DNA of 64,000 nucleotides, taken from Prorocentrum cordatum. Lineage: Eukaryota; Sar; Dinophyceae; Prorocentrales; Prorocentraceae. Shown one piece after another: positions 22,431 through 34,893 of the stretch. The stretch is taken from assembly GCA_963575745.1 (NCBI GenBank), contig CAUYUJ010017972.1:154701-218700 (forward strand). Direction: 5' to 3'. Under the pieces are notes generated by a model. The model worked only from the letters and a program-made list of their open reading frames with translations. It made no database searches and was not told the DNA's origin. The translations under genes were made by a program, and so were the position numbers. The first letter of the stretch is position 1, and every line of letters begins with the position of its first letter.

Positions 22431-22717
22431 GGAGGGGGGGGAACCCCGGGCTCCGGAGGAAGAGGGGGGAATTTTCCACAGTAAAGCGACGGTGGATCAC
22501 GCTCCTTGACAGATTCGGATGTATACATACATATACACGAACATACATGCCGCTGAGTGAAGTGCACACACCTCTATTTATTTGTTCCTCTCTCTCTCTC
22601 TGTTGTTGTATTTTACTGTATCGTTCGGTGTATGGTATTGTTCTCTATATCATTATAACTCTCTCTATCTCGAATTATCGTTCCACCGTTATATCAGCAC
22701 ATAAATGTTTACTGCTA

Positions 22718-22760
<43 letters not shown>

Positions 22761-23194
22761 TGCATATACATGAACCTATACACATACATATGCATATACA
22801 TGTGTTAATTCATGTACTTGTACGAGTGTACATATATGTACACATATATGGATGAATATGCATGTACAGGTGCGCATATGCATCCACCTATACATATATA
22901 TATATATATATATATATAAACATACACGTATACATACATATACAAACATATACACATGCGTAAACATGTACGTGCGAACGAACACAAGCATACACATGTG
23001 CATATACATATACAGATACGTGAACATATACATCTACATATACATGTACATGTACGTATACATATACATATACGTATACATACGGTAATACATATACACA
23101 GACCGACTTACAGGCATAGACATATCTGGACATATGCGTATACACATACATATACACATACATATCTATATATATATATATATATATATATATG
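22431..23194. repeat. TA and ATACAT-rich arrays, left outer arm
   Basis: 22,431-22,560 is unique. (TA)n runs at about 22,720-22,756, 22,896-22,918 and 23,164-23,192, embedded in imperfect ACATATACAT repeats. Mirrored by 26,650-27,300. Confidence 0.88.
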
Positions 23195-23708
23195 GTACCC
23201 CCCCCCCCCCCCCCACACGGGGACCCCATCTTCACAAATGCAAGCCCGAGGGCTTTAAACGAAGAAGTCCGTTCATATGTTGATGTAGATGTTGACCATA
23301 TGCTATTGCAAGAACGTTTGCAAAAAAAAACACTAGGAAAACCGTACACCCAAAAACAATAAGAAATCCAGACAATCAAGAATAATAAGAACGAGTACAA
23401 TCAAAAAGCGATCAGAAACATTACAATGGAAAGCAATAAGAAAACCTTACATTGGAAAACAATCAGCAAATCTTACAATGGAAAACAATCAGAAACCTTA
23501 CAATGGAAAACAATAAAAACCTTACAATGGAAAACAATACGAAAACCTTACACTTGAAAACAATCAGAAAACGCCTTGGGTACACGAAACGCTGGCAGGG
23601 ACCGAAACAACAAAAAAACAAAAAACAAAAAAACAAAAAAAACAAAAAAAAAAAAAAAAACAAAAAAAAAAAAAATGTGTGTACATATATATATATCCCG
23701 GCAAAGCA
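23195..23708 (+). repeat. C run, GGGGACCCCATCTT block and 26-bp repeats
   Basis: A C run (about 23,199-23,215) precedes ACACGGGGACCCCATCTT (about 23,215), whose reverse complement is at about 26,714. From about 23,400 to 23,575 the sequence is a 26-bp repeat built on CTTACAATGGAAAACAATAA, then ACGAAACGCTGGCAGGGAC and an A-rich tract to about 23,675. Confidence 0.8.
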
Positions 23709-24657
23709 ACCTAACAGCGATATGTAGAAGCATATCTGAAAGCATTCCCCTTAAGATTCAGATGAAAATCCAGTTGTAGAATTCTGCTGTTCTCGCAGTC
23801 GTAGTCGCATTCGCGATGACAGTCGCAGCGGCAACGGCAGTCGCAGTCACAGCCTCAGCCTCAGCCTGCCTCAGCCTCAGCCTCAGCCTGCCTCAGCCTC
23901 AGCCTGCCTCAGCCTCAGCCTCAGCCTGCTTCAGCCTCAGCCTCAGTCTGCCTTCAGCCTCGGCCTCAGCCTCAGCCTGCCTCAGCCTCAGCCTGCATCA
24001 GCCTCAGCCTCAGCCTCAGCCTGCCTCAGCATCAGCCTGCCTCAGCCTCAGCCTCAGCCTGCCTCAGCCTCAGCCTCAGTCTGCTTCAGCCTCAGCCTCA
24101 GTCTGCCTTCAGCCTCGGCCTCAGCCTCAGCCTGCCTCAGCCTCAGCCTGCCTCGGCCGCAGCATCAGCCTGCCTCAGCATTCAAAATGTGGCCCAGGAA
24201 TGGAGTTCTGGGAACTAGAAGAACACGAAGTGGCCTACAGTTGGCTCCGGGCATTCAAAATCATGCCCAGGAATGGAGTTCTGGGAACTCGAAGAGCACG
24301 AAGTGGCCTACAGTTGGCTCCGGGCATCCAAAATGTGGCCCGGGAATGGAGTTCTGGGAACTCGAAGAGCACGAAGTGGCCTACAGTTGGCTCCGGGCAC
24401 TCAAAATGTGGCCCGGGAATGGAGTTCTGGGAGGTCGAAGAGCACGAAGTGTGTGACTGTTGCCGAAAAGCGAGCCCGGCTCTGTTCCCGGTTCTCCAGA
24501 ATGTGTCCCGGGAATAGAGTTCTGGGAGGTCGAAGAGCACGAAGTGTGTGACTGTTGGCGAAAAACGATTCCCGGTTCTCCTCCCCGGCACCCGCCCAGA
24601 CCCCCCTGTGGAGTCATTTGCTGCTCTCTTTTGACCCTACTAGAAACCTATCAGAAA
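23709..24657 (-). repeat. 73-bp/TGAGGC repeat unit, copy 2 (inverted)
   Basis: Reverse complement of 1,576-3,600: ACCTAACAGCGA at 23,709-23,720, the 130-bp unique end, a shorter (GCCTCA)n array (about 23,845-24,180), the 73-bp tandem (anchors at 24,221, 24,294, 24,367, 24,440) and a TTTTGACC/CTAGAAACCTA end. The hexanucleotide part is about 1 kb shorter than in copy 1. It lies inside, and interrupts, the 26-bp repeat array. Confidence 0.85.
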
Positions 24658-24933
24658 CCTTAGAATGGTAAACAACAAGAAAACCTTGAAATGGAAAACA
24701 TAAGAAAACCTTACAACGGAAAACAATGAGAAAACCTCACAATGGAAACCAATGAGAAACCTTACAATGGAAAACAATGTAAAAAAAAAAACCTTACAAT
24801 GAAAAACGAAAAGAAAACCTTACAATGGAAAACACTAAGAAAACGTATTGGGTACACGAAACGCCGGCAGGGACTGGAAGAATTATTTTCTTTTTTTTTA
24901 ATAATAAAAAAAAAACGCTGACAGGGACTGAAC

Positions 24934-25007
<74 letters not shown>

Positions 25008-25370
25008 TTTCGGGCCCTCCGCCGAGATCCGCCCAACAATGGAAAACAATCAGAAACCTTACAATGGAAAACCATAAGAAAACCTCACAATTGAAAAAAT
25101 AAGAAAACAACAATGGAAAACAATAAGGAAACCTTACAATGGAAAACAATAAGAAAACCGCACAATGGAAAGCAATCAGAGAAACTTACAATGGAAAACA
25201 ATAAGAAACGTCTTGGGTACACGACAGGCTGGCAGGGACTGAGAGAAAACAAAAAACAACAAAAAAAAATGATGAGAGGAAAAAAAAAACAAAACAAAAA
25301 AAAAAAAAAACGCGCAGGGACCGAAATAATAAAAAAAGGTTTCGGGCGGAACTGGACGGGAAATGAAATC
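24640..25370 (+). repeat. 26-bp repeats and poly-A, left inner arm
   Basis: 26-bp units (about 24,650-24,850 and 25,030-25,205) alternate with ACGAAACGCCGGCAGGGAC blocks (about 24,855, 25,220) and A-rich tracts, including an A run of roughly 68 nt at 24,937-25,005. A GGTTTCGGGCC plus CCTCCGCCGAGATCCGCCCA block at about 25,006 recurs inverted at about 25,712. Confidence 0.85.
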
Positions 25371-26330
25371 CATACTGGGCCCCCTCCGCCGAGATCCGCC
25401 CGAAACCTTTGATTTTTGGTTTGTTCAATCCCTGCCAGCGTGTGTTTGGTTTTTGTTTGGTTTTTTTTGTTTTTCTCAGTCCCTGCCAGCGTTTCGTGTA
25501 CCCACGACGTTTTCGTATTGGTTTCCATTGTAAGGTTCTCTTATTGGTTTCCATTGTAAGGTTCTCTGATTGTTTTCCATTGCAAGGTTTTCTTATTGTT
25601 TTCTATTGTGAAATCTTCTTGTTGATTTCCATTGTAAGGTTTTCTTGTTGCTTTCCATTGTGAGGTTTTCTTATTGTTTTCCTTTGTAGGGTTTCTGATT
25701 GTTTTCCATTGTTGGGCGGATCTCGGCGGAGGGCCCGAAACCTTTGGTTTTTGCCTGCCAGCGTTGTTTGTGCTTTTGGTTTCTTTGTTTGGGTGTTTTA
25801 AGTCCCTGCCAGCGCTTCGTGTACCCAAGACGTTTTCTCATTGTTTTCCATTGTAAGGTTTTCTTTTTGTTGTCCATTGTAAGGTTGTCTTATTGTCTTC
25901 CATTGTAAGGTGTTCTTATTGTTTTCTACTGTAAAGTCTTCTTATCGTTTTCCATTGTAAGGTTTTCTTCTTGTTTTCAAGTGTAAGGTTTTCTTAATGC
26001 TTTCCTTTTGTAAGGCTTTCTGATTGTTTTCCATTGTAAGTTTTTCTGATTGTTTTGAATTGCAAAACTTTCCTTATTGGTTTCCATTGTAGAGTTTTCT
26101 TATCGTTTTCCATTGTGAAGTATTCTTAGTGTTTTCCAATGTAAGGTTTTCTGATTGGTTTCCAGTGTAAGGTTTTCTGTTTGTTTTCCATTGTAAGGTT
26201 TTCTTATCGTTTTCAATTGTGAGGTTTTCTTATTGTTCTCCATTGTAAGGTTTTCTGATTGTTTTCCATTGTCAGGCTTTCTTATTGTTTTCCATTGTAA
26301 GGTTTTCTGATTGTTTTCCATTGGATGAGG
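25371..26330 (-). repeat. 26-bp repeats, right inner arm (inverted)
   Basis: Reverse complement of the left arm: CAGTCCCTGCCAGCGTTTCG at about 25,477 and a similar block at about 25,801, a GGGCGGATCTCGGCGGAGGG block at about 25,714, and about 30 units of TTTTCCATTGTAAGGTTTTC (26-bp period) from about 25,500 to 26,325. Confidence 0.88.
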
Positions 26331-26648
26331 CCCCAGGAAGCTCCAGGAGGCCACGCGAAGCACCAGGGGGCACCTATGCAGGAGGAGGAGGCGGAGGCGG
26401 AGGAGGAGGAGCTGATACCATGCACTTTTATACCGGCTCCTTTCGCACGTGTGCAAAGGGGAGTATTTGACGACGGGCATCGTGACGAAGTCGCAGCACG
26501 CGGGGAGCTATTCGGGGGCCCTGGGTCTTTCGATTCGCGCGAGTTGCGCCGCGGGCAGTCCATACAGAGGGCTGCCAGTGCGATCATATATGCACTTGGG
26601 GAGTGTGCAATGTGTCTCTTCGGCTTCAGAATGAAAAAGATGACTGTC

Positions 26649-26649
<1 letters not shown>
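26331..26649. other. Unique spacer with short GGA tract
   Basis: It is present only in the right arm of the mirrored array. GGA/GGC triplets lie at about 26,381-26,410. The 139-codon plus-strand frame has no recognisable similarity. Confidence 0.4.
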
Positions 26650-26690
<41 letters not shown>

Positions 26691-27305
26691 CTATGTCTTA
26701 TACTTCTCCCTATTAAGATGGGGTCCCCGTGGGAGGGGGGCTAGCATAAGTATATATATATATACACGTATGTTCATGCATGTGGATCTACACTTACATG
26801 TACATATTCATATATAAATGTACAGACATGCACGCATGCATGTACATATACAGACACACGGCCATGAAAATATGCATGCGCATATACATAAACATAAACA
26901 TACGCCTATGTGTGCATGTACATGTACATGTGCATTCACGTATAGAGGAGCCGATACCTACCCATATGCATCTATATATGTACGTATACAAATACATATG
27001 AATACCCTAATCCATTCACATTTTGATACACCTGTACTTACGAACATTCACATGCACTTACATATACCAATACAGGTACACGTACATATCATACCCATAT
27101 GTATATACGTATGCCGATGCACAACATACACAAACATCTTCGTATACGCACGATTACAAATATACACATACATAAATACACATATCTGCCGATACCTACA
27201 CATATACATAGACACAGTACTACACACAGACATGTCACATATACGTATACATAAATGTGTATGCATACACACATGTATACGTACGCGTGTAGATACCTCT
27301 CTCTG
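26650..27305 (-). repeat. TA and ATACAT-rich arrays, right outer arm
   Basis: (TA)n at about 26,651-26,688 and 26,751-26,764, the AAGATGGGGTCCCCGTGGGA block at about 26,714, then imperfect ACATATACAT repeats to 27,300. Mirrors 22,700-23,230. Confidence 0.85.
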
Positions 27306-28329
27306 CCCATATGTTCCGCGACCGTTCCTTCTACATATATCGCGGGAGGAAGAAAGTGTATCTAAGATGTTATCTCTCTCTCGTTATTGCATACCCCTCC
27401 TAAAACTCCCTTTCCTCCCCCTGCAAGTACTCAGTCTGAACACTGCTCCCCTCTGTCCCCAGTTCCTGCCCGAGCGGGGCCCCTTTCCTCCCCCTATGCT
27501 ATGGTTTTGTGTCCATGGATGCTCATCCATTTGTTTCAGTCATGACGCCCTCGGCCTGTTCAACAATTACTCGACGCGGAGATCCCCGCATGTGCACATC
27601 ATACTCCTGTCACGTTTCGCTGAGGAACTCTGCCTGTGAATCTCTGGGTGAGAGAACGAACCCGTGTAGACAAAGGGCGCGACAGTGACGACGACGACCG
27701 TGAAGACTTCAGTGACGTCCTCCTTTGGACATCTCTCAGGCAAGGTGAGGGAAACTCAAGAGGAAGAGTGAGGAGGGATTCCTCTTGCCTTTCCCACTGC
27801 GGCAACTCGGGCAAGAATGCATTTTGTTGGCACGCCCGCTCTCTGGCGTACTGATCGCGGCGCCTGCTGGCATTTGGGCTCCCCAAGTACCACGCATGCT
27901 ATATCGCGTCAGACACCTGCGTGTGCGACGTAGTGTGAGTGAATCTTAGCGTGGGAGATCTGAGTGTGAGTGAAGTTTGTGTGTGAATGAATCTGGGTAC
28001 GATTGAATATGTATGAATAAGTCTGAGCATAATGAGTCGGAATACGAGCAGATCTGAGTATGAGTGAGTCTGAGTGGGAGTGAGTCTGAGTGCGAGTGGG
28101 TCTGAGTGTGAGTGAGCCTGGGTGTGAGTGAATTTGAATATGAGTATGGTGAATCCCACCAGCCCTTTAGAGCATGAGTGGATTAGCGAGTTTGTCTCTC
28201 AAACCTCAATTTTCCCCTTCAGTGGGGGGTTTACCACTCCCCCTCCCCCCTCCCCGTGGGTCTGGACGGGGGGCTCCCCGAGATGTTGCAGCGTCCAAAA
28301 TGGACTCGGCGAGGCCAAATTCTACAGAA
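27306..28329. other. Low-copy DNA with GAGTGTGAGTGA minisatellite
   Basis: 27,306-27,930 shows no gene. 27,935-28,140 is an imperfect 10-12-bp tandem of GAGTCTGAGTGTGAGT. 28,145-28,250 (TCCCACCAGCCCTTTAG, then TTTACCACTCCCC) resembles 53,457-53,555. Confidence 0.6.
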
Positions 28330-29146
28330 AGTTTTGGGCCACATTCCTCCTCGTCCTCCTCCTCCACCTTTTCCCCCTCTTCCTCCTGTTCCTCCTCCTT
28401 CTCCTCCACCGTCGGCGTCTCGACGGCCGCGAGGCGCCGCCGCGGGAGGGGGCGCCGGCGGCAAGGGGCGCCGCCGCGGGCGGTGGCGCGGAGGTAGAGG
28501 ACGCCAGCTGGAACGGCCGCGCAGTGCACTGACCGCCACAGAATACAGGCCTGCCAAGCAGGCCACCCACCACGAAAGATGCCAACGACCCACCCTCGGG
28601 ATCTCGGCCAAAGCATCGGCACGGAAACGCGAGGCCACATCTGAACAGTGAAGCGAGCCAGGTCGGATTCGGCTACACGCAAGAGTGACCCTGTGTAAGA
28701 GTGGCCTTTGGTGCGCGGCTTTTTGGGGGCCGCGGGGGGACCAAATCTGGGCGCGCAACCAGCTGCTACTGCTTCGTTTTGGGCCATCGGGGGGGCCATC
28801 TGTGCCCGCACCAAAGGTCACTCCGGCAAAAGGTCACTATTACGCCTAGTCGATCGGATCACGGAGATGGGACGCACCGCCCGGCATGCGGATGCGGCCC
28901 ACACCAGCACGCCGTTCCCTCGGCCCCCGCGGAGTGGCAGCCGCGAGGCTTTTCGGGGCCCGAGGCCTCCACAGGCCGAGGGGCAGGAGCAGAGCGGCCA
29001 CCGGGCCTCCCTTCGTCGGCAGGGTGCCGACCCGATGGAGGCGGCTCTCTGCTGCGGAAAGCGCGCTCCGACACCTCTCGCGGCGGCAGCGGGCGGTCGT
29101 CGACAAGTAGATGACCTGCGATTCCCATGCCGTGGAGAAAAGAAGA
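28330..29146. other. Low-copy GC-rich DNA upstream of A tract
   Basis: A CTC tract at about 28,345-28,410, then GC-rich sequence. Frames of 100-230 aa exist on both strands but overlap heavily and show no domain. If the A tract downstream is a retroposed poly-A tail, this would be the plus-strand transcript body, but I cannot recognise a gene in it. Confidence 0.4.
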
Positions 29147-29348
<202 letters not shown>

Positions 29349-29499
29349 GCACGAGCTGGCGAAACACAGCAGCGATGTCCTCTTGCCGCCTCTGGCGGAA
29401 CTATGTATCTGACAGGAGACGCCGCAGCTGGAGCAGTAAATTTGGCCATGGCGGGTCTGTCATGTCTACCATAAGTTCTCCGGCGCTGAGCAGGCTGAC

Positions 29500-30199
29500 C
29501 ATGACAGAAAGCAGGACCACCCTCATGGGAAAAAGCACCCGAGACACCTGATCGACAGCAAGGTCCGTACTACTCCAAGGCTTGCTCGGGGCCGCAAAGA
29601 CGCTCGAGGAAGGCAACTGATTTCCTTCGTCTTCGAAAGCCGCACAATCTGCTGAGCAGCCTGATTCAAATTGCCACTGTCACCTGACGCGGCCGTTGCA
29701 ACTTCAGAAAACGCAGCTCTAGGTCGGACCGACCTGCACTGGCTGAAATCTTCGTCCCTTGGACGCACGAGATCGGGAGCGCACCTGGCCATCACGCTCC
29801 CGGCCCCATTGGGGCCCTCGTCGGCGGCAGCGCTTTCGTTGCTCCCTCCCCCCACCAGGTCCAGGTTCCGGACAAGAAGCCAAGGTGATGACGGGCCCCT
29901 GGGAAAATCACCGTGGCGGTCGCCCTCGGTGCCAGACGGCGCTGAAACCCCCACGACTCTCCTACGTGTTAGCCCCCTCCCTGTAGTGGCAACATCGCCA
30001 CGGACTGCGACCAGGAAGCTGTAGAAACACATGTCCGGGCTGGATGTTAGCTTCAGGCAATTCATTGGGTCTCTGAGCCCTTTTGCTTCTTGGCCTTGCT
30101 AAGCCGACGGCGCGTTTCCGTTCGACCCCAAGACACATGATGTCGGTGCGCAGCCACCATCCATCTCAAAATGTGCCTAGTAGTCCTCAGGTCAATCTT
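29500..30199 (-). other. LINE-A 3' region, unassigned
   Basis: A 180-codon minus frame (29,523-30,065) follows the RNase H. It is Arg/Gly/Ser-rich with no motif. It could be the polyprotein C-terminus or 3' untranslated sequence. Confidence 0.35.
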
Positions 30200-30774
30200 C
30201 ACGACCACGTTATGACTTTTAGTGGCGGCGCGTAAATGTCCACCAAGTCTGGCGGCCATGTCGGCCGACCTATCTAGCACGCGCAGTAAACGAGTCTCCT
30301 CTTTGATGACCCCGAACGCGCGGGATGCGCAAGGGTTCCCCAAGGCCCCCCAGGTCGTCGATCGTTTTCTAAGTCGCATCCCAAAGGTCCGAGTTCGGCC
30401 TCCGCGGCGCACGGGACAGAACAAATCTCACGGCAAGCCCGCCAAGGGCACCCAGGGAATCAGCATGCACATAGATCGGCAGGACACATCAACATTAAGA
30501 CCTGAAGAAACGGGAACAGCTCCGCCATGGGCGAACTCTGACTGGGCCCAGGCCGGGTCCAGTAATCCATCGGACGGACGACGCTGCCACACGTTATGAA
30601 ACCACATCCTGCCGACGCGGCCTCAGGCCAGAACCTGAACTTACGACGCGTCGCATCGGCGAAGATGCCCCCCGCGACGACGTCCTGGGCCCCGCACTGG
30701 ATGCGCCAACGCTGGGAATCATCTCTTCTGGCCGCAAAAGGGAAACATGAACGCGCCGACAGAAACGGCTCCAA
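30200..30774 (-). pseudogene. LINE-A RNase H remnant
   Basis: The frame 30,460-30,774 has G-G-I-F-A-D-A at residues 35-41 (first catalytic Asp at 30,655-30,657) and P-M-A-E-L-F-P-F-L at residues 82-90 (catalytic Glu at 30,520-30,522), with the expected strand A-S-A-G-C-G-F-I between them. A later frame (30,062-30,424) contains D-R-S-A-D-M-A-A-R-L-G, which fits the last Asp of an RNase H. The two halves are out of frame. RNase H normally removes RNA from the cDNA hybrid; this copy could not fold as one chain. Confidence 0.6.
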
Positions 30775-30857
30775 AACCAGGAGCCTTCAGCGCGAGCTTG
30801 CAGCCTTCTCATGTCTGCGCTGCCGAGCATATCCGACCTCGTCTGAACCCGCCCAGG

Positions 30858-31740
30858 GCATCCCCAAACCACATGGCGTGCGTCACAACGTGCACAATCA
30901 CACGCGGGACAGCCAGAGGCGCGCGCATACCCGCGCCCATGCAGCCCGCTGGAGGTCCAGAAACCTCCACTGGCAGCGGTGCGTAACATGGTGGCGTCAG
31001 TCACCGTCGCATCCAAAGAGCTAGGAGTCAGTCGCGCCATTCTCGTCGTCGTCCGCAGGGACCCGGTCGGGCCCCACACAGGCACCACGCAGCATTTCGA
31101 TAACGGTTTCAATCCAGCATCCCAGGGGCCCCTTGGGACACACACCGTCATCTGCAGGATTGAAACGTTTCGCCCAAGACTCCCACTTACGTCGCGCAGC
31201 GAACGCACGCGCGAGTTCCCGAACACTAATAGCAGCATCAAGTATCACGTCAATATGGTCACCGAGATCCGTCATAAGCGCGACAATTGAAAACGAACTC
31301 CAACCCAGATCCCCTAGAGAAAACATCATAGCACCACGTGCCCCAGCCACTCGAAATCATGGGTTGCGAAACGACAACGCACGAAATACCTGCCTACGCC
31401 ACGCCTGCTGCATGATATCGCGCATGCAATATCTGTCTCGCGCTAGAAGGGCCCACTGCAATATCGGCTGCACCCAACCTGCGATTTGCGGGTCCTCGCG
31501 CATAGACCCGCGCAGACACGGTGCCAACCACGCCAATGCTGTCGACCCTGACGCATACCATGTGCATCGCAGAACCACTCGCAGTTGGTCGACGACAGCT
31601 GGCGGGGCTCTGAACCCCAGACCATACTGCATCGCCGATGGCACCGCTTGTTCGACAGATCTGGATACAATGGCACCTGGTTGCTGCAACCGTCGATCAC
31701 GCGGCACGCGCTGCCGAGTGGCCCGCATAGGGCAACGCAA
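30858..31740 (-). pseudogene. LINE-A post-RT domain and Cys/His knuckle
   Basis: Frames at 31,357-31,740 and 31,021-31,350 contain A-G-W-V-Q-P-I-L-Q-W-A-L-L-A-R and D-L-G-D-H-I-D-V, the helical post-RT segment of these polyproteins. At 30,858-30,911 the frame reads C-P-A-C-x8-H-x4-C-P, a four-ligand knuckle (residues 111, 114, 123 and 128 of the 215-codon frame 30,594-31,241). This is the spacing of the nucleic-acid-binding knuckle between RT and RNase H. All four ligands are kept although the surrounding frame is broken. Confidence 0.6.
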
Positions 31741-32760
31741 GCTCTTGGAGTTGCTTGCTCAACCCGCGCAGACCTCAATGCCAAGCACCTCTGCAGCAGA
31801 TCTGCCCTGGCATTCCAAGCGCGACACTCCGACAACCATCTGCCCACCGATGGCGGCGCTACTATGCGTGAGAGCCACCTTGTGCGAGGTAGGCCGCAGG
31901 CCCATTCTCCGCAGGACATGCGCCAAAAGACGCAGCAGCTTGCAAGCCGCCTCAGCGATCCTCTGATCGGCCCCCGCGATGCCAAGAGCAATAGCAGCAG
32001 CGCATCAGTCTTTCGTGCGACTGAACGAATCAGCGCGCTGGCAGAGCGAGCCGAAGGGCGCCAGCATCTCACTCTGCTCAAAAAGCACGGCGAGCGGGTG
32101 CCCCAGCAACACTCCTGGAATCGCCACGATAGGATCTGAGTTGCTCGAACCCCACAAGACCCCGCTGGCACGTGCACACGCGCAAAGCTAAGACAAGCAA
32201 TCGTGCTGGACATGAGCGGCGCTTCCCGAAACCCCGCAACATAGACCAGGCATTGCGATCGAAGCTGCCCCCTAGATCGACGACGGCCTGCACAATAGTG
32301 AGATCTCCATCTGCGCCGTCAGAGGCAGCCGCTGCGCGGGCCATAACGCGCGCTGCAACGTCGGTCGTGAACTTCTGGGCCCCCAGCGCTAAGTGGGGTT
32401 TTCCTGCGGCCGCTTGCCCCGTCACGGACCGCATCTAGCCTGGCCCGAGCCCGTGGACGGCACGTGGGCCCGAAGGGCTGGGGCTGACTTTCCCCGACGG
32501 TTTCGCGAGCAGGACATTGCGAATGCTCGCGGGCCCCTGAGGCCAAAACCCATACGATTCACACATACGCAAGAGGTACCCCAAGACCGAGAGCGCGCCG
32601 ATCGAGAGAGAGCCCATCGCCCAGGTCTAAACCCGTCTGCGCCAACAGCTGCGCCCGACGGGAATGTTCTAACAGCTCTCCGAACGCGCGCGATCTGCAT
32701 GGCCTGCAAGAGATCGCCCTCGGACAGAGGCCCCCATGGGCAGCGGGGCAGCGCTCGGAG
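31700..32760 (-). pseudogene. LINE-A reverse transcriptase remnant
   Basis: Four motif-like blocks appear in order but in three frames. A-V-G-A-D-G-F-R-P (about 32,640) resembles the finger motif. L-L-A-K-P-S-G-K-V (about 32,500) resembles the K-P-x-G motif. V-V-D-L-G-G-S-F-D (motif A, first Asp at about 32,276-32,278) lies within the 118-codon frame 32,078-32,434. P-G-V-L-L-G-H-P-L-A (motif B, about 32,085-32,115) is in a different frame. I could not find an F/Y-x-D-D motif C where expected (about 32,000-32,050), and a stop follows. The palm is therefore broken. Beyond it, R-M-G-L-R-P-T-S-H-K-V fits the motif D region. Confidence 0.6.
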
Positions 32761-32779
32761 CCTCGCCTAGGCCGCCCCA

Positions 32780-34620
32780 GATCATGCCCCAGGAGGCCCG
32801 CCATGAGTTAACGAAAACTCATGGATAACTGGAGGTCTCCGAGGGCCCCCGGACCGATTGAGGCGGGGACCTGGCCAATTTCTAAAGACATAACCCTCGC
32901 GGTCGCTAGCCCCCGCCCCTCGCAGTCGGCAAGCTCGCGGAGCTGGGCCCCAAGAAACAGCAAATACCTGCATGGCGGATACCAAGCTGCGCCATGACGC
33001 ACGCGGGCACATGGATAATATCGCGCACGATGCGGCGTGGAACAGATTGTCGGAGACGCCCATATCGCTGCTGACCTCCCATAAAATCCACCGCGCGCGC
33101 CCGCGTGCGCGCGCGTGCCGCGCCATTACCTTTGATGCGCAAAAGACGTAGATCATGCACGCGCTGTTCAGGCATGCGCAGCGTCCGCGAATGTCGCGCG
33201 CCCGCAGGACGCCGCTGCGCCATGGCCCCACATGTGGTTGCACACTGATACATGGGTCCCTGAGCTCGGCCAGCAAAGGTATCAAGTGGCCGCTCAAGAC
33301 GAAAAAGGCGCTGCAACTCCGACTCGACCCCTTCGCACAGAGCCGAAACAACGCCATCCAAACCGACGCGCACGAGGCCGCGCGTCACCGAGGGCAGCCG
33401 ACGCATCAGACTGCACGATGCCAAGACAAGGGACACCTGGACCCCCACGCTCAGCACCGGTGGGTTCATCATCTTCGCCCTCGACGCTACCACCCTGGAA
33501 GGCTACAGGCATTGCTGGTATGAGATTGGGCCCAATCAGCCGCCGAACATGCTGCGCACGTGAATTCGGGCCAGGGGCAGCTGGGACAGCATGAGATTGC
33601 CCGGCTGGGCATCCACGGACACGCCCAAGCTTGTTCGTCACAGCGCCGAAGAAATGACCCACCACCCAGTAGTCAATCAATTACCAGTGGTAGGGCCTCG
33701 GCACGTCCCATCGCACGAAGATACCAGATCAGCCCAAAGTCGCAATGACAGCCAGGGCACCCCAGTAAGTCTGGCCGCATCTTTCGGACCCCAGCCATTG
33801 CAACAGGTCAGGGGCAGCAGCTGACACATCCCCCAATCCCGGCACATCGCGTCGCGCTGTCTCCCCTAAGATTGGCCCTTGCCCGAGATGCACTGAGCTA
33901 ACCAGCGCGCCCTCCCCGCACGCCAGTCCTCACAATCACGCCCACATCGACCTGGCATGCTCCATGGTCTGTGCGATAGCAAGACACATCCGCCTGCAAA
34001 CGCACATCCCCAGCCGAATGTACATCCTCCCCCGCCACGTTGCTTATGCGCCCGTTATGGCCCACAAAATCACACAGCTGCGGCCACCCTGAGCTGTATG
34101 AAGGTAGCCATCAATAAGTTGCGCGTCGCTTCCCAGCGCGACGCCGTCTCGATTGATAAATATTCTCACCTCCAGATGCTGAGGAGTGAAACCGGTGGAG
34201 TCCAAAACTGCTGGCAGATCCACTGCCCACACCAGCATCACCATTGAATAGTATTATCGCGAACAGCGCAGCGCGTGGGGCATGCTGCGAGCATGCTGAG
34301 ACACCGTCACCATCACACTCTTGGGCGCGATGCTCAGATATGGATATGATGAGAACATCCACAGCTTGCCGTGGCATCATCGAGGGTATGTATGCAAAGT
34401 CACAGACCCACTGCACACCCACAGGGTGATGGCCCCCGTCCGAACAGCCTGAAAATATGGAAATTTGACCGACACTCACTCTCCAGTCGCCAAAGCACCA
34501 AATTCTGTGCCAAGAGCTGGAAGCATGTCGAGGTCCTCGCTCGGAACGGTTGCGTCCCATGTTGTTGGTGTGGATGGTACAGGAATGGTTCGCTCTGCGT
34601 CACGCTGTTTCGCGACAATG
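32780..34620 (-). pseudogene. LINE-A nuclease/linker region, heavily decayed
   Basis: By position this should hold the EEP (APE-like) endonuclease and the linker before the RT. The only motif I trust is I-D-Y-W at about 33,677, which resembles the R-I-D-Y strand near the end of EEP domains. The frame carrying it (33,294-33,680) has no upstream Met and starts at a TTG codon. Other frames at 34,044-34,244 and 32,782-33,493 look like retroelement coding sequence in composition but show no catalytic Glu, Asp or His-Asp set. I regard the nuclease as dead. Confidence 0.4.
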
Positions 34621-34893
34621 TTATGAAGCTCCTGGAGCTGCTTGGCGAGAGAAGACATGGATGTGGACTCGTTCCCAGTGGTGACTGTTGGAGCTGCTTG
34701 TAGGATCCTCCCCAAGCGCCCCCAGAGCATCATCCACACTCTTTTCCTCCGCCAACATCGGACCACTGCTGGCCGCCATGATTGCGAAACGCGCAACCAC
34801 CACCTGACCGTTGATGCGATCCAAGTCCTTCTCGGCCTGCTGCAGTTCATTATGCTTCTGGTCGAACTCTTTGCTGAGGTGGCCAATTGGCTC

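Noticed and set aside
20987-22567. 526-codon minus frame, Pro/Ser/His/Thr-rich
   Set aside because: Runs through the GGGACAGTGG minisatellite and G-rich inverted arrays; no domain.
23400-26325. CRISPR-like regular 26-bp repeats
   Set aside because: Units are directly adjacent with no unique spacers, and the context is eukaryotic; it is a tandem array.
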